Both the position numbers and the translations under genes were made by a program. From the NCBI RefSeq assembly GCF_963678635.1, contig NC_087070.1:18385318-18449317 (forward strand): a stretch of 64,000 nucleotides of DNA, in the 5' to 3' direction. Shown piece by piece: positions 45,901 to 55,255 of the stretch. Positions within the stretch are counted from its first letter, which is position 1; each line of letters opens with the position of its first letter. Source of the stretch: Symsagittifera roscoffensis (lineage: Eukaryota > Xenacoelomorpha > Acoela > Convolutidae). A model generated the notes under the pieces. That model was not told the DNA's origin. It searched no databases and was given only the letters and a program-made list of their open reading frames with translations.

Positions 45901-48900
45901 CATTCTTCTCGCCCCTTCCCTATGAGGTACCGAGCCCTCTTCTATCTCAATCTCGTGCTCTACAAAATTGCAACAACCTATATCGGCCTTATGCTTTGAA
46001 AAAACGTCTGAGTTCCGATCTAGCACCGCCCTGAGCGAATCTAGTTCCTTGTCAGATATTTTACCCTTCAGATGTTCTATCTCAGGTAGGACAGGCCTAT
46101 TCGCTGCTAACTCTGCTTCCGTCGGCCTCTCGGGAAAGTTGGAACAACTAGACAGCCCATCATCTGTTTCCGACTTCATTGAAAACAATTTCCTAGAAGA
46201 TTTCAATTCAATTACTCTTTTCATTATACATTCTTGGTTCGCATGTAATGGACATTTAGTTACGTCAAACTTCTTCAAGTTCTCCACACTCAGAAAGTCT
46301 GTGTTCAGAGGCAAAGCGTAGCCAAGTTTCTTTCCCCTCTGTATTGTCACTGTTGTTGCTTCTGTGTTCAATAACACACTCACACACAGTCCGCTCTGAG
46401 TGAGTGAGAAGCTTCTTCCTAAAATAGCCGAGCTTTTACTGTTTGGATTTGGTACCAGACACACCTGTCTGTCATTGCTGAGTTCATTCAAGTTCCTCAT
46501 CCTAAACGTTGCAATTACGGCTTGGTTCGGTTTTAATCTAACTTTTCGATCCAGAAAAATCGGCACCTTGGCCTGATTAATTAAGATCTTATTAAGGGGT
46601 CTTTTCTCATACTTTCTTTCAGGATCCTTGATCCTAATCAATCCGTCATTGAGATCGATCGTGACGTCAAAGTTGCGAACGAAATCCCTTCCTAGGATGA
46701 ACTGGTCGGATTCATCCAAATTCTCTACTACTAGGAAGCTCATCCAAAGATGTCTCCCTCCGAGCTGCAGTGAGATGATCGGAGTTCGTCCGGCGACATA
46801 GATCGCTCCCTGATTGGCAGCTGCCAACCTGATTTTTGTCGGTATGAGATCCGACCTATCAAAACCCATGTCGGTCCAAGTATTGACTGGCATGACACTA
46901 ACTACTGCTCCCGTGTCTAGCAGTCCCTTTACTGAAAGTTGTCTGCCTTGCACGTCCAGAACGTGTGCGGCCAGATCTGCCTCGCAACCAATATGCACAG
47001 CATCTTGTTCGATCATCGCGTTGTGTCCGATTCGTCTGACCTTCAGCTCCTCTTGACCAATGTATATCCGGCCAACCTGATCGTTCGCATCAGTTATGTG
47101 AGCTTTCGTGTAGATATTGATGCCATCCACGTTCATCAGAATCGGGTAAGGGCCATGGACATCGATATAATGTCCGTCCACTTTCATCAGCCTCGGACCT
47201 CCCGTTGTGAGCAGCGCTCGCACTGCCCTGGAGTCCAGTTTGGGATCCTTCTCCTTCAGGTAGTCGGCATAGATGTCCAGGTGGACCAGTGTAATCTCGG
47301 ATGGCTCGCTCAGGTTCTTGACCACCTGGTGCCCTGCGACTGAGATGATAGACATTATTTTGGTCCCTGCCTTCGTCATGCCGAAAGTCTTGCCAGATAT
47401 AACGTTCAGTTTTAGTCCCTGTTTCTTGGGCTCTTTTTCATCTTCTGCTCTTGTCGTCTTACTCAGGACATTAAGACTTTCCCGAAGATCTGTGCTCTCC
47501 AGCTCCGACCTTACCCATTGCTCCACTTCTTTCGTGGCAAGGTCCTGTTTGACATTCTGCAGCGCTGTCCTTGCCGCCAGGCCGTAATCCACCTTGAGTG
47601 GACTAGACGACTCTGCTTCGAGGTTCGAGGCTACCACCTCGTCAGGCCATGTCTTAACCTTTTTGGTCGCAAAGGTGCTCGGTGTCGTTTCCTTACTCCG
47701 AGATTCAGCCTCGTTCATCAGACGTGCTCGACTGGCCTTGACACCCGAAAGCGCCTCTTCCTGGCGGGGATGTTTCGCGTCCGCTACTGCGTCCCAAAAT
47801 TGAGTACAATCCGACTTGAAGTGTCCCTCCAAATTACAGAAGAAACACCTCGGACCATATTTCATGATGAGCCCCCTGACGTACTCCTCATGATCCTCGT
47901 CGGTCGCGTCGGCGTCCTCAAGAAAGTGGCCTATGGCCTTCATGTTCTGTTTGTATGCAGAACACGCAGAAACGTGATGGTCCATCGAACCACAATTCGC
48001 GCACGACCTCCTCTTGTCCATGTCATCGCGAGGTTTGTACCAACTGGAATTCGCACCAGTGTTTGTCCCGCTATAGTTGCCATAGTTGCTGTAACGGTTT
48101 TGCGCCCTCGGTTTTATGAGTAAATACTCGCGTGACTTCATACGCAAGTCGTCGGGCGTGGGTACCTGGTCAAGCGACAGGGTGAAGTGAGTGGCCAACA
48201 TCGTCTTCAGCTCCTCACTCCTTACTCCATCCATAAACTTCGAAGCAATCGCCAAGTTTCGCTCGGATATTCTCTCATCCGGGTTGCTTCTCCTCCTGAG
48301 CAATTCAAGGTCGTCCAAGAATTTATCTATTGATTCTTCATCTCTCTGACGCCTCTTCTCGAACTTCACCATGGCCTGGTGCCCTTGTACTCCAGAGCCG
48401 AAACGATTCAGCAGGATGTCGAATATCTTGCGAGCGCTGTCTCTCTCATTGGCTCTTTTCGCCATTACACAATTTAATGCAGTACCCTCCAGGTTGCTCG
48501 TCAGCGCGCTGCACTCTTGTTTCTTGGAGAGATTCTCTTCCTCAAAGTGTAACTTCATCACCTCTATCCAAGTATCAATGCAGCCGTCTGACTCGTCTTT
48601 ATATGACTTCGGCTTTTTCAGTGTTCTTCTTGACCTCTCTCCTCTCTCGGTTGACTTCGAGAGCTTGGTGATGAATGTCTCAAGAGATCTGTTCAGAGGC
48701 TCAAACATCGAGGCATACATCGTTGTGTCTTGCGAGACTGTAGTCAGATCTGGTACTGAACTGACTTGTGGCACGGTTGGCAATCTTGTCTCCGGGGTGG
48801 CATCTGCCTCCGGCGGTACTGGATTCGTCCAGCCAGGCCTCTGCGGGGCTGCCCTTGGCCGCTCCTTGTTTCTATGTTCGTAGTTCGTTCTCGAGCCCTG

Positions 48901-50223
48901 CTGGGCTCTGGCACTGTTGCCCGTACCATCTCCAACATTCGCATGGCTTGAGCGCTCCCTTGAGTTGGAATGCTCCTGCCAACTACTCCCATTCAGGATC
49001 GCGTCAAGCTTCCGCATCATCAAGTCAGATTTGGCGTCCAACCTCTTCTCCAGGCCAGTCATCGTTTGGGCGTAGGTATTATCATGATCATTCAATAATC
49101 GCTCGATCTCTCTTGTCATCCTTGCCTCTCTTTCCTCTGACTCTTTGTTTGCCTGTGCCAGGCTCTCAGCCAGGCATTGATCGGTGTTATGAATCAATTG
49201 AGCCTGATCAAACCTCGCCTGCGACTTCACGTGCGTTAGCTCGTCTCTCAGATTCTCTTGACCCTTGTGAGCTCTCTCATCCACCTGATCTATTCTTTTA
49301 GTCATGTCCCGTCTCAGTTCATCCAGACCATTCATTACGCCAGCGAACATGTCACTTATGTCGCCAGTGGCCCCAAATGACGGGGTTAGTCCCAGCGAAG
49401 AAGAGGTCAACGGTGGCTGCAGCCTGGTGCTTGATGACGCACCGCCTCTTAGCTTGCTCATCGACGTCATTAATCTGTCGAAGGTTGACGACGCTCCCAT
49501 CGTTATCCCATCTGACATAGGCCTGGTCGGCGAGGTTGATGACGCCTTCCTGCTCATATCATTCCTTGGGCACGGTGTGAAGTTCACATCCGGATGGGTT
49601 ATCTCCGGGTAGTCATCACTGGAAGTCAAACCTACAGTTGGTAGTGACGCCATGCGTTCGTCGTACAAGGACTTCCAACTCTTCTTGGCCTTCGAGAACG
49701 TCTGCTCTTCACCCGGACTCATACTCGACATCATCGCGTTGTTACTCTGTTTGGCCAAGGATGAGTGTGCACTTGTCAGATGTGAAGGTTCCTTTCTCCA
49801 TTTATAGCTCTTAGTCTCTGATTTGGACATTCCCCTGTACAACACTTCCTCCCGAGGTTCGACCTCGGGACGCTCCGAGGTCTCCTCTGTCCTCTCAGCT
49901 TCCTCCCGTTCGAGGACCTCGTCTGGCTCAAAGTCGGGTCGAATGAGCGTTCGCTCCCCTTCGTCAAAGGGATCCACCAGCGTTTCGCTCGCAGGCTCGG
50001 CCTCGGCGCTCCGCCTTTGATTGCCATCGAGGTTTTTCTCGCTCCTTAGTTTCATTTCGATCACTGAAAGATCAGGTTGACCTTTAGTCGATTCGTCCTC
50101 AGCAAACGCGTCGGAAGCGCTGCTAAACGAGGTTTGGCTACACCTAGTTCTAAATTTCCGCGTGCTTCCCTTGCTTAGCCTGGGAATTTTAGTAGTCGAT
50201 CCTAGCGAGTCCCTGCGCTGCAT
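42925..50223 (-). CDS. Unit 4 Gag-Pol polyprotein: Gag, protease, RT, RNase H, integrase N-terminus (frameshifted before the core)
   Basis: 2432 codons from the ATG at 50223 ('MQRRDSLG'); an open frame continues upstream without ATG. Order: acidic N-terminus; coiled-coil-like region; capsid ('MFEPLNRSLETFITKLSKST'); two CCHC zinc knuckles at about residues 741-754 (CANCGSMDHHVSAC) and 793-806 (CFFCNLEGHFKSDC); aspartic protease with Asp-Thr-Gly at about 1103; RT with YVDA at 1588-1591 in place of YVDD; RNase H ('LDTDASVVAISG' near 1738, 'LRVDNRALAWL'); a ~330-residue acidic linker with repeated LSGE; integrase zinc domain ('SHDQMGHQGVDK...ACLSC', near 2379). No stop separates gag and pol, as in Cer1-type nematode elements. 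The YVDA change and the frameshift after 'RKLRF' should inactivate RT and integrase. Confidence 0.9.
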   Translation of the reverse strand: MQRRDSLGSTTKIPRLSKGSTRKFRTRCSQTSFSSASDAFAEDESTKGQPDLSVIEMKLRSEKNLDGNQRRSAEAEPASETLVDPFDEGERTLIRPDFEPDEVLEREEAERTEETSERPEVEPREEVLYRGMSKSETKSYKWRKEPSHLTSAHSSLAKQSNNAMMSSMSPGEEQTFSKAKKSWKSLYDERMASLPTVGLTSSDDYPEITHPDVNFTPCPRNDMSRKASSTSPTRPMSDGITMGASSTFDRLMTSMSKLRGGASSSTRLQPPLTSSSLGLTPSFGATGDISDMFAGVMNGLDELRRDMTKRIDQVDERAHKGQENLRDELTHVKSQARFDQAQLIHNTDQCLAESLAQANKESEEREARMTREIERLLNDHDNTYAQTMTGLEKRLDAKSDLMMRKLDAILNGSSWQEHSNSRERSSHANVGDGTGNSARAQQGSRTNYEHRNKERPRAAPQRPGWTNPVPPEADATPETRLPTVPQVSSVPDLTTVSQDTTMYASMFEPLNRSLETFITKLSKSTERGERSRRTLKKPKSYKDESDGCIDTWIEVMKLHFEEENLSKKQECSALTSNLEGTALNCVMAKRANERDSARKIFDILLNRFGSGVQGHQAMVKFEKRRQRDEESIDKFLDDLELLRRRSNPDERISERNLAIASKFMDGVRSEELKTMLATHFTLSLDQVPTPDDLRMKSREYLLIKPRAQNRYSNYGNYSGTNTGANSSWYKPRDDMDKRRSCANCGSMDHHVSACSAYKQNMKAIGHFLEDADATDEDHEEYVRGLIMKYGPRCFFCNLEGHFKSDCTQFWDAVADAKHPRQEEALSGVKASRARLMNEAESRSKETTPSTFATKKVKTWPDEVVASNLEAESSSPLKVDYGLAARTALQNVKQDLATKEVEQWVRSELESTDLRESLNVLSKTTRAEDEKEPKKQGLKLNVISGKTFGMTKAGTKIMSIISVAGHQVVKNLSEPSEITLVHLDIYADYLKEKDPKLDSRAVRALLTTGGPRLMKVDGHYIDVHGPYPILMNVDGINIYTKAHITDANDQVGRIYIGQEELKVRRIGHNAMIEQDAVHIGCEADLAAHVLDVQGRQLSVKGLLDTGAVVSVMPVNTWTDMGFDRSDLIPTKIRLAAANQGAIYVAGRTPIISLQLGGRHLWMSFLVVENLDESDQFILGRDFVRNFDVTIDLNDGLIRIKDPERKYEKRPLNKILINQAKVPIFLDRKVRLKPNQAVIATFRMRNLNELSNDRQVCLVPNPNSKSSAILGRSFSLTQSGLCVSVLLNTEATTVTIQRGKKLGYALPLNTDFLSVENLKKFDVTKCPLHANQECIMKRVIELKSSRKLFSMKSETDDGLSSCSNFPERPTEAELAANRPVLPEIEHLKGKISDKELDSLRAVLDRNSDVFSKHKADIGCCNFVEHEIEIEEGSVPHREGARRMTPNKSEACRKEIEMLMEYDMIEPSKSPWACGVVMAKKKGGQLRFCCDFRYLNAVTIKDAYPIPRIDESLSKLGDAKFFTTLDLGSAFWQVPLRKQDREKTGFACELGLFQWKRMPFGLCNATATFQRLMAQALTSVTKKYGNLIMCYVDAVVIATPTLEDHIERLEEVFSCMKQAGLKCKPSKCETLRDSIKYLGRLVDKHGVRPDPEAVEAVLTWKAPKTDTQLMSFLGFANYYREFIKGYADKIYPMQRLMRNKGKKFTWTDEAQVSFENIKRELCEAPVLGMPTEKGMFVLDTDASVVAISGILHQEQEWNGRTVLRPIAYGSKVLSDTEMKYGAPKAEMFAVITFVEKYRAYLGSAPFKLRVDNRALAWLKTYSMDQSYIGRWIVRLDGYHMIIEHRTRDKHQNADSLSKKTEFYERLEEKQANQSEIKEGFSFLDKETYDKLPLTRWLDKSGHPIPGHPDLPVETAAEIKLLARGEPVPLDLLVRSNLVQQELTRLGINSIALLNKTVNVAPDVMGKLRDLLDREVNRHDREWTETMQRLTVTERTEKRPVSIRSRGVERDCRSIVNQLVTSMPKEVLLRTSFTEYGTSNQNQATEEVRIRSKSSFTRRVHFTDAKEEYEPSPDCSSMDETMSGESDTFEPVKDVSSDESDTFEPVQDDLSGERLTRPPRGRILSGESGSKRPMDRVLSGESRNISDNLEYDVEESVVSSGDSRPQSWDNTSETTSNSDVSEIAIHSLLVDWKQRGLDRETHQDPDRDRYTSDEEGTVVDNAADELELIAVSKRPTRLLPHGTVVRTNLEPSVQEATPLKKIWCVKLMDDAHAPEIMSGQMNVVKTYLKARYRLSDLLRAQRNDRMTSSLKRWIENGAPDKGDLEEDSYKILKQFYLKRKDLLYLNKDGIVACKRKEEDKVLYKYNSIVLPQLYQTELLFRSHDQMGHQGVDKVYNRIQKRFEWPGLKKACEKWIAACLSCQQAKDPRKLRFPYSQ

Positions 50224-50691
50224 AGTTTTTGTCAAAATGAAAGTATTCTTAATTTGATGGCAATGCAAACGTACCACAAACAAGATTTAGTTAAATCACT
50301 TAACACTGCCTACTCGATTCCGTCAGTATCAAAATGTCTCTTAGATCTCTCACGACTAAATTAGTGACTCAGCTAAAGTTACACACAGGGTCTACCCAGT
50401 ATTGATATAATGCTAACTCAACCCGGTTGTATAGTATAACAGTATCACTAAGTTTCCACAAGATATAATCGACACACAAAACACAATCGATAATCAGATA
50501 AGAATATCCTACAGGTGACAGCGACCTTTTGTCAGTATCAATTTATCGCCACACAATTTATCAAGTCACTGCTTTGTTAAAATTAAACAATCTTCGATAA
50601 AAAGCAGTGATGATTCAGAAATAGATAAATAAAACTTAATCTTAAAGAAAAAGACTTTCCCCAATCGGAACGATCCGAAAGAACGAAGCCC

Positions 50692-50802
50692 AGGACACAG
50701 TCTTCTCAAGTGGGTGTGTATTTGCCTAATACACCCACCGAGGTCTTCTTTTGGGTGTCCTGCGATTGCCCGAGCTGTCCTACTAAGTAGCTCAAGGCAA
50801 CC
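50692..50802 (-). ncRNA. Leader structured module, first copy (unit 4)
   Basis: Arms 50710-50722 and 50728-50738 form an 11-bp stem (GTGGGTGTATT with AATACACCCAC, 2-base bulge) inside CAGGACAC/GTGTCCTG outer arms. A second hairpin pairs 50766-50775 with 50790-50800 (TTGCC.GAGC with GCTC..GGCAA). Confidence 0.55.
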
Positions 50803-50875
50803 TCTTGGTCGAAAATTCGTCAAGTCTATGAAAAAGCTCTCCCACACTCGGACTGCTCCAAGTGCACGAGAGTAG

Positions 50876-50995
50876 GGAACAATTTTTCTTCTCAAGTGGG
50901 TGTGTATTTGCTTAATACACCCACCGAGGTCTTCCTCTATTTGTTCCCGGATTGCCCGAACCTCCTATTAAGTAGCTCAAGGCAACCACTCAACC
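50876..50995 (-). ncRNA. Leader structured module, second copy (unit 4)
   Basis: A repeat of the same two-hairpin design about 186 bases further on: stem arms 50896-50908 and 50914-50924, outer arms GGGAACAA/TTGTTCCC differing in sequence from the first copy but still paired, and a following GCCC...GCTCAAGGCAA hairpin. Confidence 0.55.
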
Positions 50996-51189
50996 AAAAT
51001 CACAATCAAAAAAAAATTTGTTCGGGTACTTCTAATACACCCAATATAGAATCCAAAGTTGATCACGAATTTCCGGGTCAGAATTGGTTCTTATGACCCT
51101 GATAAGCACGCCTAATATCCTAATATGATCCTAATTAAATAGATATTTTCCGTTTCCCAAATTGCCACAGAAGGTTTACTCAAGTCTCT

Positions 51190-52140
51190 TACAAGGAGGG
51201 TCGCTAGAAGGTTTAAGACACTCCGGAGGGTTACCTCGGAGGGTACCTCAATCACTCAAGTAGCTTAGGAGGGTATCTTAATCACCCAAGTTACTTCGGA
51301 GGGTCCCCCTAAATTTACTAAGGAGGGTCAATAAGATGCTTAATACGCTCCGGAGGGTCACTTCGGAGGGTACCTCCAAAATTTTCAAATTTTCTGATCT
51401 CACTTGGAAGGTTCTCCTACTAGCTTCAAAAAGCGTCAAAATAAGCTAAGGGTTCTAGGGGGAGCTGTTTCAACTTCTTAGGGTGATCTCGTGGAAATTT
51501 TCCACTAAGGAGGGTTGCTAAAGGGTTTAGCTGACTCCGGAGGGTCACTTCGGAGGGTTCCCCCAAAATCAAGAAAAAGGGTTAAATCACCGCAGTAAAG
51601 CCTCTGAAAGCGGTCTACCTGACTTAAAACTAGGTTGGCTGACACGGTCAACCTTCCCAGTTGAATAAAAAGATGTTTTGATAAAATTTTCTGCCGCTCG
51701 GAGGGTTGCCCGTTACTTGGACCCTCCGAACCAACAAATTCTAAAAAATTTTTCTTTTCCGAAATAATCAACCCAAAAACGGTTGCGATTCGGAAAAGTG
51801 GTCAAAAACGTCGACTTATGGTACCAAAATTATCCCGATCGGATAACTAGTCTTTGAGAAATCGCCAAAAACGCGTTCGTCAAAATGGCCTTTTTCACCA
51901 CCTGTATAGGATCTGAAAGACTTTTTTCGCAATTCCGGTCGAAAGTGCCTAAAAATACTTGAAATGAGCGTAGTAGCCCTGTACGGCACTGGAAAAATGC
52001 AAAAAAACCGGACCAAAATTGGTTTAGAAACAAATTTTTGGCCAAAAACTATCAAATTTGGACCCTCCGATTCCTTCCTTTTCCAAACCTTAAGTCGTTA
52101 GCTCTATCCACGGAGCTACTCGGAGGGTTACCCAAAAATT
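51190..52140 (-). repeat. ACCCTCC/GGAGGGT motif cluster in the leader
   Basis: At least a dozen GGAGGGT copies (plus strand) lie between 51196 and 51706, several as TCCGGAGGGT or TTCGGAGGGT, plus inverse ACCCTCC copies. One pair forms a perfect 9-bp hairpin: 51698-51706 with 51721-51729. The unit 3 leader has the same pattern (27860-28580). Confidence 0.65.
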
Positions 52141-53324
52141 TCTCTGGTAACCGAGCACGTTATGCTAGCACGCTCCTAACGCAAAAAATTTTATTGCTCT
52201 AACTCTAAAAACTCAAAAACTCGATCCCCAAAACAGATTGACAAAATACAGAAAATTATCAAAATTTTGGTCGAAAAATTCTCGTTTTTCTAACTTCCAC
52301 TGAATCTTTGCTCACGCGGTTTCTTTAATAAAGGGGATCGAACTACGTGGCTACTCTCTATATAAAAGCTTTTTGCCTATCGGAAAAGCTCGGATATCCG
52401 AAAATTTGGGGGTCTACAGTTTGGTCGAAAATTGGTAATTTTCGACAAAAAATGGGTGTTTCTTGGGTCTAAATAGGAGATAAGTAATATATAGTAAGGA
52501 CAATAATCTATAAATAGTCGTTAATAAATAGTACTACACCCTCCTTTGCGCCAAAATATCCGAATTAGGACCCTTAACTCGGAAATTTGTAATCGATGGA
52601 GGGTACAATCGGACCGCGCCAATCGTGCCCCCCACCACTTAAGTTTTAAGGAAATAGTACCCGAACGATACTAAAATTGCTTCAACGATACCCAACAGTC
52701 GTTGCGGATGTTGTCCTTGATGTCCCTGTTGAGTGTGGAACACGTTGATCAGCCTGCCACTCTACCCTCCGGTCACCGGCAAAATCACCATTAACGTGCT
52801 TAAACACTCAAATTACACTCGAGGGAGGGTACCCAACCCTTCACCAAAACACACAATCTCTCTATCAGAAACGATATAAATCAATCTGAAACAACAACAA
52901 ATAGGAAGGTCAGATCACATCTCGTCCGGAAATAACATATAAACTGTCACTTTATGTTTTTTACTGTTTTTGGTCTTTTTTGGATTTTTTTACTGTTTTT
53001 TGTACTTTTTTGTTTTTAAATAAATTTGTTTTTGGCTTTTCCTTGGTTATACACTATTTTTGTTTGGTTTTACGCTTTCTCTTTAATTGTTTTTGGTCCT
53101 GGGACCTCAGGACAAGCGGGCTCTAGATTTCCCACCTAACCCTCCGGCCCCCGGAATTTTCGGTGTTAACTAAGTTAAAAAGCTAAATTGCACTAGAGGG
53201 AGGGTACGCACCTTCCCCCTAGTACAACAACGGTCATTAAGGCCTCTAACTCGGGCTTACGCCCGGAGCGGAGGGTACGTCGCTGAAACGCTTGCTGATC
53301 ATGATGGTTTCATGCCTTTAACAG

Positions 53325-53342
53325 GCCCACCCAGGAGCGCCA
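53325..53342 (-). promoter_or_regulatory. Candidate primer binding site, unit 4
   Basis: The minus strand reads TGGCGCTCCTGGGTGGGC, complementary to a tRNA-like 3' end CCA...; 12 bases (ATAGACGTTTTTA side) separate it from the LTR. The same sequence and spacing occur at 15231-15247. The tRNA is not identified. Confidence 0.55.
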
Positions 53343-53354
53343 TAAAAACGTCTA

Positions 53355-54243
53355 TGTAACATTCGCCCAAATATCACACAGCGACGGAGCGTAGAAAAAG
53401 TACCTATTAACGACTGGCAGGCGTCAGTTACCTTCATTCTACTCGTTTTTCACCGTCTCGACCTTGCCAGTTGATTTTCTGGTCTGTTTAGGGCAAAGTA
53501 AAAAGTTACCATTTTTAGGCCATCAGTCAAACGACTTTTGATCAGCTTTCGTTTGCATGCGAACACAACCACATAGCTGAGTCTCGAATCCTCAGACTAC
53601 GTGATTGTCATTAAAAACACGGCTCGAACAACCTATTTTTATATGTTTTTGTGTGACAGTTTTATATTAAATCCATTGGAGATGGATTGACCCTTTCCTT
53701 TTTTCTATCTACTCATGTCCCGAAATATCAAATAATATCGGTGTTAATTAAGATCTAGGACATTACAGCAGCTGTTATAGTCAGTTTTCACAGTCCCTTC
53801 ACATATAACAGTCTCTGGGGGACCAAGCCTCCGCTCCCGTGATTTTCTTGAGATAACACTCTTATCTCCTATATTTCGTGTCCCGGGAGGGTTCCGTGGT
53901 ATTTCTCTTCCCCCCACTGAAGCCTCCGTCTCCACAAATATCTGTCGCTAAGGTCCTTATCGTGTGTTCTTGCCACGATAAGAGGCTCCGTGTTTTTCTG
54001 TCTCTGATACAACTGTTCTTGACAATCTATATCGTGGTTCTGATTTTCGTCTTTTTTATTCAAAATGGCCTTCTTTTTTCTATTTCTCAGAAATGTTCTT
54101 CTTCCAATCGAAATTTTAAAAATAAAAATTCTAGAACATTCTGACTGACCCTCCGTCGCAACACTTTTCTGTCCATAAGGCCTTTAGTCACTCTTTTTTC
54201 TGTCGCGGGAAGGTTATGCTGTGTCATCCGGCAGAATGGCACA
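53355..54243 (-). repeat. Unit 4 5' LTR
   Basis: 889 bases, TG...CA. It matches 35802-36686 except for five substitutions and a 4-base 'ctga' duplication near 54151. The right edge GGCACA meets unit 5 coding sequence with no intervening 3' internal region, which confirms that it is the outer end. Confidence 0.9.
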
Positions 54244-54397
54244 ATAACAGATCTTCGCTCATGAGCTCCCGCAATGCGTGCTGCTCACACCAGTTCAGCG
54301 CACTACCGTCCACTGCTGATATGAGGTTCAGGTGCAGCACCGACATCCTATACGCTTCCACGTTAACATCAGGGAATGCAAACGTGACTGCTAGTCC
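54244..54397 (+). repeat. Right copy of the 154-bp target duplication
   Basis: Identical to 35632-35785. It encodes 'GLAVTFAFPDVNVEAYRMSV' and on to 'LRELMSEDLL' of the unit 5 accessory ORF on the minus strand, cut off by the LTR. Confidence 0.9.
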
Positions 54398-54723
54398 ATA
54401 AATCACTGTCACAAACTCCGTGGCTCCTCTGATCAGCGCTAAGGGATCGGTCCTCATAGCCAAGCTTAGATCGGATTGTCTCATCCTCTCCCGTTCCAAA
54501 GCAATTTTGCTGCAAGAGATACTGGATAAGAGTGTGTCTCAGGTCTCTTATCTTATTCCACGAGTCCGTGGCTTTCTTCATGTCGAATTTCCTCACATTC
54601 TCTCTCATCTGCTCTGGGCAACGTGTCAGTTTCATTAGTCCTCCCACGTTTCCAAGGGTAATAGCAATCAGTGTTAGAAGTCCATCTAACCGCAGGTTCT
54701 AAACTCCTTCGGTGAGCAGTATC
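54369..54723 (-). pseudogene. Unit 5 accessory ORF, segment just before the insertion
   Basis: Encodes 'MKLTRCPEQMRENVRKFDMK' and 'LRHTLIQYLLQQNCFGTGED', matching unit 2 at 5649-5909. A frame change near 54450 leads into 'PLALIRGATEFVTVIYGLAV', which joins the duplicated target. Function unknown. Confidence 0.6.
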
Positions 54724-54728
54724 ACCGG

Positions 54729-55255
54729 TCACTTCACGAAACTTTCTGCTCCAAACGTCACGAACAAGGCTCCCGGTTTCAGTTTGAGCTGTCGACTGAA
54801 ATTGGACAGTTCCAACCCCAGCACCTCGTCCAACACTAGCATGTGTAGCGCATGATACTTGAATTCTCTCATTGCGTTCGAGATATCTGACCACACCGCA
54901 GGTAGCTCAGCCCTGAGTGGTCTCAGGCTCTCCATCTCTATCATGCGATTTGGGGCCGATATGATTACATCATATTTACCTTCCAAAAGCAAGGTCACGA
55001 TCGCATACACGAATTTCAGTCCATCCGGGAGATGTGCATACCCCGGAGACAGCGCGAACACTACTCTCGGTGTCATCTTTGTGAAGGACCCTTCCTCCAT
55101 CGCATCCACCACTTCACCCATTGACTCGAGGATGTCTTTTATTGCTGGCCATACAGCATTTTCTGCCGTTTAAGGCTCTCTGAATCTGCTCAGGAAACCT
55201 CTACTGTGTAGATGGTCATTGATGCCAGCAAACACGATTGTGATTGGGTTCATGT
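54729..55255 (-). pseudogene. Unit 5 accessory ORF, second SGNH-like module
   Basis: Read from about 55255: 'NPITIVFAGINDHLHSRGF', then after a stop near 55172 'WPAIKDILES'-type sequence, then 54729-55121 'RVVFALSPGYAHLPDGLKFV', 'GKYDVIISAPNR', 'LPAVWSDISNAMREFKYHAL' and 'LGLELSNFSRQLKLKPG'. 'FAGIND' has the shape of block III (GxND) in SGNH hydrolases, and alternating beta/alpha segments follow. I cannot find a matching GDS or DxxH, so it may be a non-catalytic relative of the first domain or something else. Confidence 0.45.

Larger units (their letters stand above)
50224..53324 (-). other. Unit 4 leader (about 3.1 kb)
   Basis: An unusually long 5' leader. Nearest gag, 50300-50690, is AT-rich; then the duplicated hairpin module (50690-50990); then 51190-52140 with repeated GGAGGGT in both orientations; then 52500-53320, rich in T runs, with the segment that unit 3 lacks. 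No ORF longer than about 110 codons that I would trust. Likely to hold packaging, translation or dimerisation signals. Confidence 0.6.
35802..54243 (-). mobile_element. Unit 4: 18.4-kb Ty3/gypsy element inserted in unit 5
   Basis: A complete insertion with two LTRs (885 and 889 bases, five substitutions and a 4-base indel between them by eye), candidate primer site, 3.1-kb leader, gag-pol in one frame, a macrodomain-like extension and a shortened accessory ORF. It interrupts the accessory ORF of unit 5 in the same orientation. The near-identical LTRs mark it as the youngest copy here. Confidence 0.9.

Noticed and set aside
43234-50027. Plus-strand open frames of 60-200 codons opposite unit 4 gag-pol
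   Set aside because: They are the complement of a long conserved polyprotein, have odd composition and no homologue in the other units' same positions; shadows.
50692-50995. Leader hairpin modules as tRNA genes
   Set aside because: Arms do not make a cloverleaf, there is no T-loop consensus, and the length does not fit; they are better explained as leader RNA structure.
51190-51710. GGAGGGT repeats as a CRISPR array
   Set aside because: The repeat is only seven bases, spacing is irregular, and the setting is a eukaryotic retrotransposon leader.
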